Assembly: GCA_900073065.1 (NCBI GenBank)
Contig: FJOG01000007.1
Location: 1,067,600 to 1,131,599 of the forward strand
Source of the DNA: Phialocephala subalpina
Taxonomy: Eukaryota > Ascomycota > Leotiomycetes > Helotiales > Mollisiaceae
Direction: 5' to 3'
Length of the DNA: 64,000 nucleotides
In this document: positions 46,026 to 57,287 of the stretch, piece after piece
Position numbering within the stretch: the stretch's first letter is position 1
Layout of the letters: the number at the start of each line of letters is the position of its first letter
Notes under the pieces: generated by a model
The model's database searches: none
What the model was told of the DNA's origin: nothing
What the model saw: the letters and a program-made list of their open reading frames with translations, nothing else
Program-made: the position numbers and the translations under genes

Positions 46026-47583
46026 ATGTCTCCAAACCCTTCCCACGGAGCTATGAGTTTCGCCCTCCCTCCCTCCCTCCTCCAATACCTCAAAGACCTA
46101 GATAGCTTCATCACAAGTACCATCACGCCCCTCCAAAACTCAAATGACAATAAACGCTTCTTCGACCATCGCCGCGAGCACTCCCGAACCGATTGGGATA
46201 AAGGCGGTCTCCCCACCGAAGACTGGGAAGCCCTCCTCTCTGAATCCCGTCAATTAGCAGATAAAGCAGGATTCTACCGATTCTGCCTCCCAACCGAATA
46301 TGGAGGTCAGAACGGCGGTAATCTCTGGATGGCAGTCATCCGAATCCATCTCGCGAAAAAAGGACTCGGCCTCTTCAACGATTTACAGAATGAGCATAGC
46401 ATCGTGGGGAACTTTCCGGATGTGTTGATGGTGAGAGAATTTGGGACTGTGGAACAGAAGAAAAGGTTTATCAAGGGGAGGCTGGAGGGGAGAGTAGGGT
46501 TGGCGTTTGGGTTGACGGAGAGGGGACATGGGAGTGATGCTACGCATATGAGTACGTTTGCGGAGAGGAAGAAGGGGAAAGGAGGGGAGGACGGGTGGGT
46601 GATTAATGGGGGGAAGATGTGGATTAGTGGGATGCATAGGGCGACGCAGCATCGTGGGGAACTTTCCGGATGTGTTGATGGTGAGAGAATTTGGGACTGT
46701 GGAACAGAAGAAAAGGTTTATCAAGGGGAGGCTGGAGGGGAGAGTAGGGTTGGCGTTTGGGTTGACGGAGAGGGGACATGGGAGTGATGCTACGCATATG
46801 AGTACGTTTGCGGAGAGGAAGAAGGGGAAAGGAGGGGAGGACGGGTGGGTGATTAATGGGGGGAAGATGTGGATTAGTGGGATGCATAGGGCGACGCACC
46901 CATTGCTCAGACATTCGTACATGAGAATAGGTTGAGGCAAGCTGCAAGCTCTCTTGGTGCAGCGATGTATTGCATCGAGGAAAGTGTCAAGTATGCTCGA
47001 ACCAGGAAGCCGTTTGGCAAAGAGCTGGCCTCGAATCAAGGCATCCAGTTCCCGCTTGTGGAACTTGCTACACAAGCCGAGATGCTGCAACTTTTGATTT
47101 TGAAGACTGCTACCGAGATGGATAAGATGACACAGAAAGAGATCGAGAGAGATTTGGGAGACAAGGTCTCAATGTGCAATGTGAGAACATTGAAAGTTTT
47201 ACAGAGAAGTCGCTGACAAAAAGCAGTACTGGGGAAATCGCTTGTGTACCCAAGCAGCAGATCGAGCAATGCAAGTTCATGGTACGTTGAGATATAGTTG
47301 CATATTGGAAAGTTGTTGACAAAAGTAGGTGGAATTGGCTATTCGAGACACAAGCCGTAAGTTGACTAATGCTTTCCTGCTCGTGCTATCTGACATTTTC
47401 GCAGCTTCGAGCATATATACAGACACCATCGTGAGTAAATCTCAACTTGCAGTTAATTCCTTGCTAACTTTCGCAGGTCGGTACAGGATTACGGAAGGCA
47501 GTGAGGAGATACAAATGAGAAAAATTGCTGCATATCTCTTTGGCTTTGTTGGGCCGAGAAAAGCAGAACTATCGAAATTGTAG
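46026..47583 (+). pseudogene. Acyl-CoA dehydrogenase, disrupted by tandem duplication
   Basis: The 5' exon encodes a normal ACAD N-terminus and middle (FCLPTEYGGQNGGNLWMAV, VGLAFGLTERGHGSDATHM, WVINGGKMWISG). At 46648 a 250-bp segment is repeated exactly; 250 is not a multiple of three, so the frame breaks and stops at 46785-46787. The region normally between the FAD-contacting strand and the C-terminal helices (about 70-80 residues, family knowledge) is missing. Sequence resumes with PIAQTFVHENRLRQAASS in the original frame. The last exons (..47180, 47227..47281, 47329..47356, 47405..47430, 47477..47583) keep canonical splice sites and encode QAADRAMQVHGGIGYSRHK and RYRITEGSEEIQMRKIA. Intact splice sites imply a recent lesion or an assembly error. 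Confidence 0.85.
46398..46897 (+). repeat. Exact tandem duplication, 250-bp unit x2
   Basis: 46398-46647 and 46648-46897 read as identical by eye. The unit starts at AGCATCGTGGGG and ends in GGGCGACGC. It lies wholly within the acyl-CoA dehydrogenase exon. Confidence 0.93.
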
Positions 47584-48110
47584 GATTAAACTGAATTTAT
47601 TTGATCACTTGCGCTGTCACTTGACTTGTGGCGTGCATTATCAAAGATTATTGAGTTAATCCGTCGTCGACAGCGCTTCGGTCCCGAAAATGGTGGGATG
47701 GCATTCCGTGTGAAGCAGCCGCGTCATCACCCTTTATGCATAATCGAAGCCCTATCTCCACCTGCTGCAAGAGATATCAAATCAAAGAGGAAGAAAGAAC
47801 TGCCATCGAGATTTTGGCTCAAAACACTCCAGTCTTGACCATTAATTCTGTCATCGCTTGTGCGAGATCCGATACTAGCGACAATCATCTCCTCGGATCC
47901 GAGTCCTCATCAATGTCGGATTGGAATGTTCTGTCAAGAACGCATGGCGAAGATAATGAGTAAGCCCGAGGAGAGATGGGACCTTGCTTGCATTTCTTCA
48001 CCAAAGTACGTATGAGGTGTTGGAGAGTAGAAGTATTTGAAGTATTTGAAGACGCTTGTCTCCCAACTTCGCAAAGTAAATCTCCCAAACATATCGCTTT
48101 TAACTTCAAA
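47584..48110. other. Intergenic
   Basis: 527 bp between the acyl-CoA dehydrogenase relic and the methyltransferase. No supported gene. Confidence 0.4.
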
Positions 48111-49018
48111 ATGGCTCAACAGCACCATTGTCCTCCTCACCATGATCCCAACTGGTCTCCAAACCCAGTCTGGGCCGCAGTGGACAAATACACCCTATCT
48201 CATCTCCACCCCGTCTCCCGACCCAACACCGCCGCATTAGAATCAACACTCGAAAGCATCAAAGCCAACGGCATGCCCCCGGGATCAACAGCCACCATCC
48301 AAAGCAAGTTTCTCGCCCTTCAATGTCGGGCACTGAAGATCAAGCACGTGCTAGAGGTGGGCTGTCTTGGAGGCTACACACCAATCTGGATCGCGACCGA
48401 GAATCCAGAATGCCGCGTCACCAGCATCGAGATATCCGAAAAGCATGCTGCTGTTGCGAGAGAGAACATCAAGAAGGCGGGAGTGGATGATCGCGTTGGG
48501 GTTTTGGTTGGACCTGCACTTGAGGTTCTCCCTGGTCTGCTTGCAGATATTGAAGCTGGGAAGAGCGAGAGGTTTGGATTGACGTATATCGACGCTGATA
48601 AGCTGAACTCTGCGACCTATTTTGACTTCGGGGTCAAGATGGGGTACTCTGGCGGGCTTGTGGTTGTGGATAATATTGTTACCCATGGAAATCTTGTTGT
48701 GGAAGACAAATTTGAGCATGAACATGTGAAGGGAGGAAGACAAGTAGTTGAAAGTGTTGGAAAGGACGATAGAGTTGATGCTTTAGTGATGCAGACTGTA
48801 AGTTCATTTCTCAGTGAAATATTCCCCTTTTTGTATTGCCTCTAGCGCATTAATTAGAGCAATGCACTCCAGATGTACTCCAGATGTGCTCCAGATGTAT
48901 TTCCAAGACATGCATGTTTGCTCCCGAAATATACTCAAGCAGTAAACTGACTGCGAGATTTTTTGAACAGGTGGCAGCTAAGAACTATGATGGCTTCCTC
49001 TTCAGTGTTATAAAATAG
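48111..49018 (+). CDS. SAM-dependent O-methyltransferase, family 3 (CCoAOMT/COMT-like)
   Basis: Two exons (48111..48797, 48971..49018) give 244 residues. The glycine-rich SAM site reads HVLEVGCLGGYTPIW, followed by the acidic end of strand beta-2 (CRVTSIEISEKHAAVARENI). FGLTYIDADKLNSATYFDFG and GGLVVVDNIVTHGNLV correspond to the metal- and substrate-binding loops (IDADK, DN). The C-terminal exon encodes VAAKNYDGFLFSVIK, the usual final strand. Fungal members methylate catechols and other small phenolics; the substrate is unknown. The 173-bp intron is long for this locus and holds a short tandem repeat. Confidence 0.9.
48867..48899 (+). repeat. Short tandem repeat, 11-bp unit CTCCAGATGTA x3
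   Basis: Three copies of an 11-bp unit (one with G for the last A) lie in the methyltransferase intron. No function is evident. Confidence 0.7.
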
Positions 49019-49840
49019 TCGTCTCGTATCCCAACCTTCGGAGTGAGTACGAAGAGAAAATGAAGGAATGGAAGCAGACGATTAGACGTGAATCAAAAAA
49101 AAATTCTGTAAACTAAGAATTGCACTTGCAAAGCCAGCTCAGTCTTTGACATTGATATGTCAGAGAAATGAATGTTGTGAAAGGAAGGAGCTATGATAGT
49201 GCAGGATATATATGTAGCTGTTTTGGACTAATCCACGTTGGGTTCGGCCCAAAATTGGATGACCTCAAAATGCAACTTCGTCGTTTCAGCACTCTTACTG
49301 CGACGACACGAGTCTGCCACTTCCTCGCATGGCACGCCTGCCATCTCGATCATTTTACCAGTGCATACCCACCGCTGGGGACCGTGTATCACAGCCCAAT
49401 ATCCAATCTCGCCGCGATCCCGAGCTCTACGCCTTCGATCGCCTCGAACGACGTCCATATTATCAAGTGAAGCTCTGCCGATGCGAAACACACCTCGATA
49501 CCGTTCGACTGAAATGGGATGGCATATTGTCCGACGCTCTGGCGTAGCAAATCGTGTTGTTAGCGAAGTACATTTGCGGAGTAATTCGGGACAATGGCGT
49601 CCCGCTTAACATCTAGACAGTCTGTTGCGGCTCTGTTCCTAAAGACTCGACCGAACCCCTATGCAAAGTCCAACAAAGGCCGTTCACCGCCTCCCTCACG
49701 AGCACTCCAAAAGCATAGGAAATCCGATTTCTTCTGTCATAAAATCATTAATGGACAGGTCTATCTACAGATATGTACTTCCTCAATATATACAACGAAG
49801 TGAAGCCGTCCTGTCATTTCAATCATCCACACCTGGACAC
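49019..49840. other. Convergent spacer
   Basis: About 820 bp between the methyltransferase and flavoprotein stops. A minus-strand frame at 49228-49491 has protein-like composition (GEIGYWAVIHGPQRWVC) but no start, splice or family support. It is left as non-genic. Confidence 0.4.
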
Positions 49841-52160
49841 CTATACTGGGCAGAGTCTGCCGTTTTGAGTGGGAAGTCCAGTCAGCTGGCCAGTGATATA
49901 CCAATTCTCGGATCCGACACCTGTGGGAGCATAGAACAAGCTCTTAGGGTCATATTGCTGCTTCAGAGCATACAGCCTGTCGTAGTTGGTACCATAGAAG
50001 GCTTGTTGGAAATCTGGCTCTGCGATATCGGCCTCAGACATATAAGCTCCGGCACCGGGAGAGACATCTCGCCACTTTTGCATCCAGTCGTAGGTCAAAG
50101 TCTCGGAAGCAGCGATGATCTCGGTATCATTTGTTGTGGCGGTCCAAACCGTGGCGAGGATAGCGTGGAGGCAGGTTTCGCGCCATGCTGGGTTCACAGA
50201 ATTGTCGTTGTTGTCGTTGTCAGCCGCTTTGATGTTGAAGGCCAGGAATGAGCCACCGAGCTCAACTGTGGTCTTGATGGCGTCAAAGGTAGCATTGAGC
50301 GAAGTATCGTTGGCCCAGTTAGATTTGGGGAAGAGACGCGAAGCGGTCTTGATGGTAGTAATGCCTACAGTTTCAAGAGGGAAGTTCGCCCACCAGGCGG
50401 AATAGTAGTCGTCATATTGATTGACGACAGGGGTGATGGTGATTCCAAGAGCAGCAAGACGAGCGAACCAAGGAGCTGTCAGTTCCTCAACTTCAGCAAT
50501 CGTCTTGTTTGGTGCGACTACAGTGAATTAGTACCATATTCCCAAAAAAAATGGTATAGTAAATGAGAGGCGTTGAAACCGCTTGGGAGCTTCCAACACA
50601 GCAAATGGAAAGAATCGAGACAAAGAAAATAGTTGCTTACAGAAAGGGGCCATGCCGAAGGAGTACGAGTCGACGCCGGTGAGAAACGTCGAGAAGTAGG
50701 CGTAAATCCCAGCATCGGTGTAGGTGACGAAGTAGTCGAAATATGCTCGGACGCCCTCCCAGAATGTCGTCGAGGTCACATTGTCGCTGGTAGCAAAGCT
50801 GAAAGTCATCACGGTGACCGGAATGACTGGGAAAACTCGGACGGTAACCGAAACGACAACTCCGAAAGTGCTGCCACCGCCGCCACGAAGAGCCCAGAAG
50901 AGATCGCTGTTCTTCTCAAGACTGGCTGTAACGAATCTTCCATCTGGGGTAACAACCTCAATGGAGAGAGCTTGATCGGCGGCCATACCGTACAAGGAAG
51001 AAAGTGGCGAGTGTCCACCACCAGCCAGGAAACCACCTGCAACACCAACGGTCTTGGAATCGTCAGCGCTGTCACAAACACCGGTTCAAACTGAAACTTA
51101 CGCGTCCTTCTCCACCGACAACAGTCACTCCCAGGTCCCGAGCTGCAGCATAGATCTCAAATGCTCGAACGCCCGCACCCATCTTGACAGCTTTTCCGCT
51201 ATAAGAAGCGCTGGAGTAGGATGGAATGTAGGTGATCTCATTCAAGTGATGAGTCCCTATCAAGATGTCAGCTCCGGAAGGATATTCGAGAATTGAGCAA
51301 CCTACAGATGGAAAGTGCTCCGGCACCGGCACTCTTTCCGTTAAAGTCGTGACCAGTGTTCTTGACGACAAGTCTTAGGTTGGCATTGCGTGCAAAGTTA
51401 ACAGCGAGTTGGATTTGAGCAACGTTAGATACATTGACGGCATAAGAGGGGTAACCACCCAAAGTGCAGGTGTCAGATGGGTCATCAGTTGGCATGCAAG
51501 TTCGTCCTTGATACAACGGCCACATGATCGAGGTAGGGTCTGCCTCGCTTTGCAGGTTGTTAGCATTTGTACGATGACGGTTCGAAAGACTCCTCCTTAC
51601 TGCATGTAGCTGTCTGTCCAGTTGTTGGTAATGGTTGTGCACAACGCTGCGTTCGTCTCGGCAGGCCAAGCTGAGTAGCATGGCGCTGCAAGAGGCACAG
51701 TCTTGATTAACCGGTTCCCAAGCAAGAGATCGAAGATCCGCCAAACGACGGTAGATGGGTAAGCTCGATCGCCTGGGAAGACTTTGCATGACAATGACCT
51801 CTTGTCAAAGGTAGTGGCATTATCGTCAAAGCTGAAAAGGGATGCATTCTGCAATTCAACGGCCGTCAGGTTGGCGAGCACAGCATCTGTCAATTGCAGA
51901 GTCTCTGAGGGGAGCAATCCTGCATCTGAGACAACAGCAGCAGCTGAGCTCAATGTCGATGCGTTTACCGCTGCAATGAAGATCAGCAACGTCGTCAAAA
52001 TCATTTGGGCAATTGTCCACGAGTATCGTGGCCTCATGGGGAAGCACTCACCAACAGCCTCCCCGTCAACATTGATAGTTGCGTTTGTTGACTGAGAAAT
52101 CACCGAGGTACTCAAGGCAAGCAAGGAAGCTGCCACTCTGGCATATGATGAAATACCCAT
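49841..52160 (-). CDS. Secreted FAD-linked oxidoreductase with BBE C-terminal domain
   Basis: Six exons (52052..52160, 51601..51970, 51306..51547, 51102..51256, 50641..51052, 49841..50517) close in phase to 654 residues. A signal peptide ([22 protein letters not shown]) and several sequons indicate secretion. The FAD_binding_4 domain carries the flavinylation-site histidine in [17 protein letters not shown], then [20 protein letters not shown] and [12 protein letters not shown]. The C-terminus has the BBE signature with NWYITGQL and a tyrosine/asparagine-rich [18 protein letters not shown]. Relatives oxidise alcohols, sugars or alkaloid-like substrates, or act in secondary metabolism; the substrate here is unknown. 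I chose the ATG at 52160 because upstream frame lacks another ATG. Confidence 0.93.
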
Positions 52161-54058
52161 TGTATCAGCGAGATGAAAGATTCGCAATCGAAAAACTCTG
52201 CTGAATGGTCGCCAAGACTGGGGAAGTTTGGTTGATGGCGAAGTGGGTTGAAGAACGAGAAAACCTTAGACATCCCTTGGATTATATCTGTTACTCTAGT
52301 CACATCACAACCCATTCTTTCCTAAAATTGCGGTGAATGCCTTCTAGGCTCATTTAGAAGTTCTAAATGAGCCCAGTACCAAATCATGGCGTCCATGTTC
52401 ATATTGCCAATAGTCTTCCAAGGGTCTTTCCTGATAACCCCGCTAGTTGCATATCAAAAAGGAGATGGCTTCATGGAAGAACCATGATTCCGAACGACGG
52501 GTCCGGGATCCACAGTGCTGGGTTTGTGGCTTCGCGTACAGTACTTTTCGCGAACGTCCTGAGCCCCAGATTTGATACGGGCGCAAAATCAGTCTTTCAT
52601 TTCAGCGGTGGGACGCCTATCTCCGGCACGTGCAAAACATCGCGGCTCCTTCGGCTGACTCTGATGTGACAAGGCAGGGGCCAAGATGGCATCTGTTCCC
52701 CACCTTGTTTTGTCCCTGCTTCCATGATTCGGGGCCAATCGTTCAGCCGAGGAAACACCTTAAGCGAGGGTTTGATTGTTCTCCAGATCTCATCTTTACC
52801 AGCCAGCAATCCTTGAGTTCTTCTCCCTTGTTGCTGTTGAAGTGGCCTCATGTTCTCAATCATGTCTCAGCACGGTTGTCCAAGCGGTGCGGATCTGCCC
52901 GCCGTCAACAAACCGTTGGGCTGTCAGAAGACGCCACAAGACGCCACAGAAACTCTTTTCAGGCCCCAAGCAAAGATGAAGGCGGAAACGTTCTCGTTCG
53001 TCTTTACTAAAGACGAGCAGGCTTACGAGTTCCACTGATTCGGCGACCAAAGTACGTGTCTAAGATTGAGTTTCCTTATCGAGATCACTGTCAGTGCACT
53101 TCTAGACAGGAAAAGCTTCTTCGTTCAAGAGCCGAGGCTACGGGTGCTGCTGTCTTCGTCGTCGACGACTTGACGGGTCCCTACTTCCGCTTCTCCAGCA
53201 ACCTAAATGATATCCCCATTCGTTGGAGAGGCCGTCCTCGTTGACACAGACTGGATCCTCATTGGCAGCGGGTCAACTTTCCGCGAGCATATTCTAGAGG
53301 CCGTTCTAGAAACGTTCGATATTATCTCGCGATTGGCTAGCGATGTGGCAGGAGGGGCATGGGCACGCTCCTTGCATTGCCTCACTCTTACTTCTCCACT
53401 TGGGAAATCCATCCACGCAAATTTTAGCACCAATGGGTTTGGAGAAGCTTGGATCAAATGGACCCAAAATGTACCTACTTTTGATTTGCAAACTTGTGTA
53501 TTAGTCCTGTTTTGCTATTCTTTCAGAAGTTGAGGCTTTTATAGCTGTATTCTAATATATTTTTTTCTACTTCAAGCCTCAAGGACGTCAGGGACTTTCA
53601 TAGAGCTTTCTCAAGTGAGAAAGGGAGATAGTATTGAGAACGCTTGGATGCTTGGAGACCCCATTCAGGGACAATGTGCGGGAGTCGGAAAGGACGTTAT
53701 CCACTCAAACCCCACTCTGGCCCACCTGCGAACAGAGACTGCTTCACATCTGTATGCAGGTCCTTCCTTTGATCATGGATTTGGGAGCAAATGCGCTCGC
53801 TTCCATCCCAAATGCATCGGCCTGGGATCTACGAATCAGGAAAACGCTGCAGCTGCAGAAAGTCTTAGACACACCCAGTTTCATTCGAACCTGGTTTGGG
53901 GTTTCGCGTATTGATAAATTATTGGATGGATCTGATCTACTTGCCCGCAGAGTACTACCACAGAGATCATGATAGTCTTATAGATGGGGGTGACTTGACT
54001 TGGAACTATTGACCGTTGATCCGTCGTCCTCGTTCTGTTTGTGAAATCCCGTGGAGAG
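52161..54058. other. Long divergent intergenic region
   Basis: 1.9 kb between the divergent flavoprotein and Pth11-like genes. Open frames of 60-126 codons (for example 52630-53010 and 53207-53533 on the plus strand) have no recognisable domain. It holds two promoters and perhaps gene debris. Confidence 0.4.
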
Positions 54059-55449
54059 ATGACGACCAGTTCCCTTCAGGAGCTTGCTCTTTTTATTGTT
54101 ATTTTCTTTCCAGCTTTGGCGATCGTTATTGTATGTCTGAGAACATATAGCAGGACCAGTACTGGTCAGTTTGGACTTGATGATGCCCTCATCATTATCG
54201 CGATGGTTAGTCAAACCGCCAAGTCTTCAAGTCTGGCCTTTGCTCAGTGTATGGTAGGTTATGTCCATCGGTGAGACATACGTAACATGGGGCTGTAAGT
54301 GTCGATCTGAGGATCTCTGACTGTGTCGATCGAAGCACTGACGATACCAGACATCAAGACCAACTTCGTTGGCATCCATCTCGTGGACATACCACCGCAT
54401 AGCGTTGTGCCTGGCCTCAAGGTAAACTTCATTGCGCGTCAGCATGGCAAGAAAGAAACCTAACCTGAACCATAGTACAACTATGCAGTACAAGTCCTGT
54501 ATAACCCAGTTTTGGCGATCGTCAAGAACTCGATCCTCATATTCCTCCTTCGCCTGACTGGCAACCGAAGAGCAGTGAAATACACAATCTTGACACTGAT
54601 CGTCTTCAACACTGCTCTCATGGTAGCAATTTTTGTTACAGTCATCTTCCAATGCACCCCTATCTCCTATAACTGGGACACAACAATCGAAGGTGGCCAT
54701 TGCGTACAACAAGGTGCTTTCTACGTCGCGACAACGACCTTGACGCTCTTTACCGATATCCTCGTTCTCGCATTACCGTTCTGGATCGTGATGGGCTTGA
54801 AAATGGCGCGCAAGACGAAGATCGCTGTCATTGGCATCTTCTTCCTTGGATTCATGTTCGTTCCCCTCAAATCTTTGAATCAAGACCAAGCAGATGCTAA
54901 CTCTGGTACAGTGTGACAGTTATAGGTGTTGTGAGAATGGTCATCATCATTAAAGCATTTTTCTACCCGCCGGGCAAAGACTACACTTACGACATCGGCT
55001 TCTGCACATCCGCAATCGAAACCAACGTCGCGATCATGACCGCTTCAGCAGCAGCAATGAAACCCCTCTTCAAGCGCTGGTTCCCGCGTCTCTTCTCAAC
55101 TCTCTCCAACACTGGCGCCTATTCCGATGGTCCTTACGCAGGTGGTACCGGTCGCTACGCTCGGAATACAATGAAGAGTGGAACGCAAAAGAAGAGTGTG
55201 TTGAGAAGTGGACATGGAGGATTTGAATTGAATAAGATTAGGGGAGAGAGGGGGTTGACGGAAATCCAGAGCCAGAATCGAGGGGGAAGTGAAGAGGAGA
55301 TTATGACGTTTGATGGTATTGTAAAGACAACGAATGTTAGTGTCAGATATGCGGAACGGCCGGTAGAGAGATCAGAGAGTGAGAGGACGGGAGAACATAG
55401 TAGGGAGAGGAGCGATTATGGGATGAGGACTTCTGTGGAGAGCTTATAA
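54059..55449 (+). CDS. Pth11-like seven-helix integral membrane protein (fungal rhodopsin-type)
   Basis: Five exons (54059..54205, 54258..54294, 54351..54421, 54476..54855, 54912..55449) close in phase to 390 residues. Helices are evident in LALFIVIFFPALAIVIVCLR, ILTLIVFNTALMVAIFVTVIF, FTDILVLALPFWIVMGL and IAVIGIFFLGFIVTVIGVVRM. Family marks are R(T)YSR followed by FGLDDALII, the cysteine in FQCTPISYNWD, the GGHCVQQGAFYV segment and LPFWIVMGLKM. The C-terminal tail of about 130 residues is polar and likely cytosolic. Some members act as surface or host-cue receptors in plant-associated fungi; no ligand can be read here. Exon 2 is only 37 bp, so automated models may truncate the gene. Confidence 0.88.
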
Positions 55450-55790
55450 ACGCCGGGCGCGGATGTAACATGATAACGGGAATAGATTATAGGATATTAT
55501 TCTGTAATGAATGCATTTCAAACTGGTCTTGATCATTTTGTGGAAGGAGAAGACTAGAGGAAGGAAGTACATTTGATTTCTACTAAGGGATTGGGATGTG
55601 TACTACAAGGCAGCTAGCCGAGTCCTGTTCCCAATGCTCCGATTGAAAACCAGCAGTCATGTTCCTTCGAGAATAATGTCCCCAAAAGTCTGGGTTATTA
55701 TCAGAACCTTCCGAATAACCCTATCACCAATGTCCACACGTCTGCCTTTCCCTCTTCCACCGCAGCCTCGCTGTAGTTCCGTCGCCTCCT

Positions 55791-56006
55791 CTATCGATTG
55801 TTCGAGCCCGCCAAGAAGTTTCTCCGCTTTTCCGCCTTCTTCCGATCTTTCCTCGTCTTCGACTCGTCCAGAAAGATCCAGGTTCCCAATCCCGCACCCA
55901 TCGCGACGATAACGAACATCAATCCGATGATCACGAACCAGTACTTCGACTTATCGTTAGTATGTGTTCTCTGCGCATCGGTGACAATGGAAAACGACGA
56001 ACCCAT
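55791..56006 (-). CDS. Small single-helix membrane protein, hypothetical
   Basis: A 71-residue frame opens with ATG in a good context (ACC before ATG). It has one membrane helix (YWFVIIGLMFVIVAMGAGLG) followed by a very basic tail (KTRKDRKKAEKRR). The frame stays open upstream to 56063, and another frame (from about 56239, MAEPIETHPEP) ends nearby, so this could be the last exon of a longer gene whose splice I cannot fix. No family was recognised. Confidence 0.35.
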   Translation of the reverse strand: MGSSFSIVTDAQRTHTNDKSKYWFVIIGLMFVIVAMGAGLGTWIFLDESKTRKDRKKAEKRRNFLAGSNNR

Positions 56007-57287
56007 GGTGTATCTGCCAATGGAGATCTGCGAGGTCCGCAAACCTGGGTACAATTGAAGCACATCTCCTGCTTGAGCTCGGTAATGTTCAAGTTGGTGA
56101 TGGAGATTGAGGAATTCTGATGCAGGATGTGGTTGGCTTCGATGATGGAGTCCATGACGTGGGTATTGGAGTGGTGGTCCTTGTGTTGTTTGGTGTAGTT
56201 TGGATGGGGCTCCGGATGGGTTTCGATCGGTTCTGCCATTGTCCCACGTTTACAGGATGATTGTAAATGCTGATTTTGGATACTCGAAGAGATGCTTGAG
56301 TATGCGATCCTTATCGTGATGCGCTGAAGTATCAAGCGGCGGTCGAGTTTGTTCAAACACTAATAACCATAGGTTGAGGAAGGAGCGGCTGATTCATGGT
56401 TGCTCCCTCCTCAACCTCACCCACTCTCCCAGTTTCCATCTCTGAGGCTTCTTCAAAGCGGTCTTCGATCCTGATAGCGGTATTGCGGGTCGCCGATCGC
56501 TTCTTCTTGTCGTAGCAATTGAAGCCCACAACAAGGACTACAACCACAACCTGCATCTTGGTAAACAAATAGTTCTGGTTTCAAGTATGGGGATTTTTAC
56601 GAACTAGCGCGACTGCTACGCTGATGGTGAAGGGTGGTAGAACCTATGCCCAAGATCATAGTGTCAGTATTTCTATTTCAGGGACTTCCAAGAGTAGAGT
56701 GGAATGTCCCAGGGGCCTCGGGATATTTAAGTCTCTCGAAACAAACGGGGAAGTGATATGCTGCTCCGAGAAGGTGAGACTTACCACGTATTCGCCGTCA
56801 GTGGCGTGCCTGGTATACGAAAGCAAGCACGTCGCCGACGACGAAAGAGTGTTATTGTGCATTTGGTCTGATGTGAATGAGAGAAGAAGGTAAAGGTAGC
56901 GAGAAAATTATTTATGAAAGGATGAAAGTGGATGGAGAATGAAAACTTGGGCCGGACGAAAGTGAAAGAGAGGTTCGCGAAGCCTCTACTTCTGGTAACG
57001 AGGAAATCTGGACTCATAAGTTGGATCGATAGGCGAGTGACGCCCTTGACTCTGGTAACGAGGACGGCGGCTAAGCGAGTTTGGGAGCTAGGCTTTACGC
57101 CATACAGAAACAAGAGTAGAAAGGGAAAATAGAAAGGAAGAATACAAGATATAAAACAGGTAATGGCGGGATTGGCAGTTTATTCTAGGTGTGAGTGCAA
57201 TCAACGAGCTTATGGCAACATGTGCCTCCCGTACCTCATTCATGCCTTCTATCCAGCATTTTAATCTCCCGACCTTGACTAGACAGT
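56007..57287. other. Intergenic or unresolved
   Basis: About 1.3 kb with short open frames on both strands, including a minus-strand stretch with an acidic, glutamate-rich segment (about 56355-56555). Two short near-identical direct repeats TCTGGTAACGAGGA occur at about 56991 and 57050. No supported gene. Confidence 0.35.

Noticed and set aside
49228..49491. Protein-like minus-strand frame after the methyltransferase
   Set aside because: No usable splice partners and no family; upstream frame is broken. It may be debris, but not enough to call a pseudogene.
52630..53533. Several 60-126 codon frames in the long spacer
   Set aside because: They overlap in different frames and show no conserved motif or exon structure.
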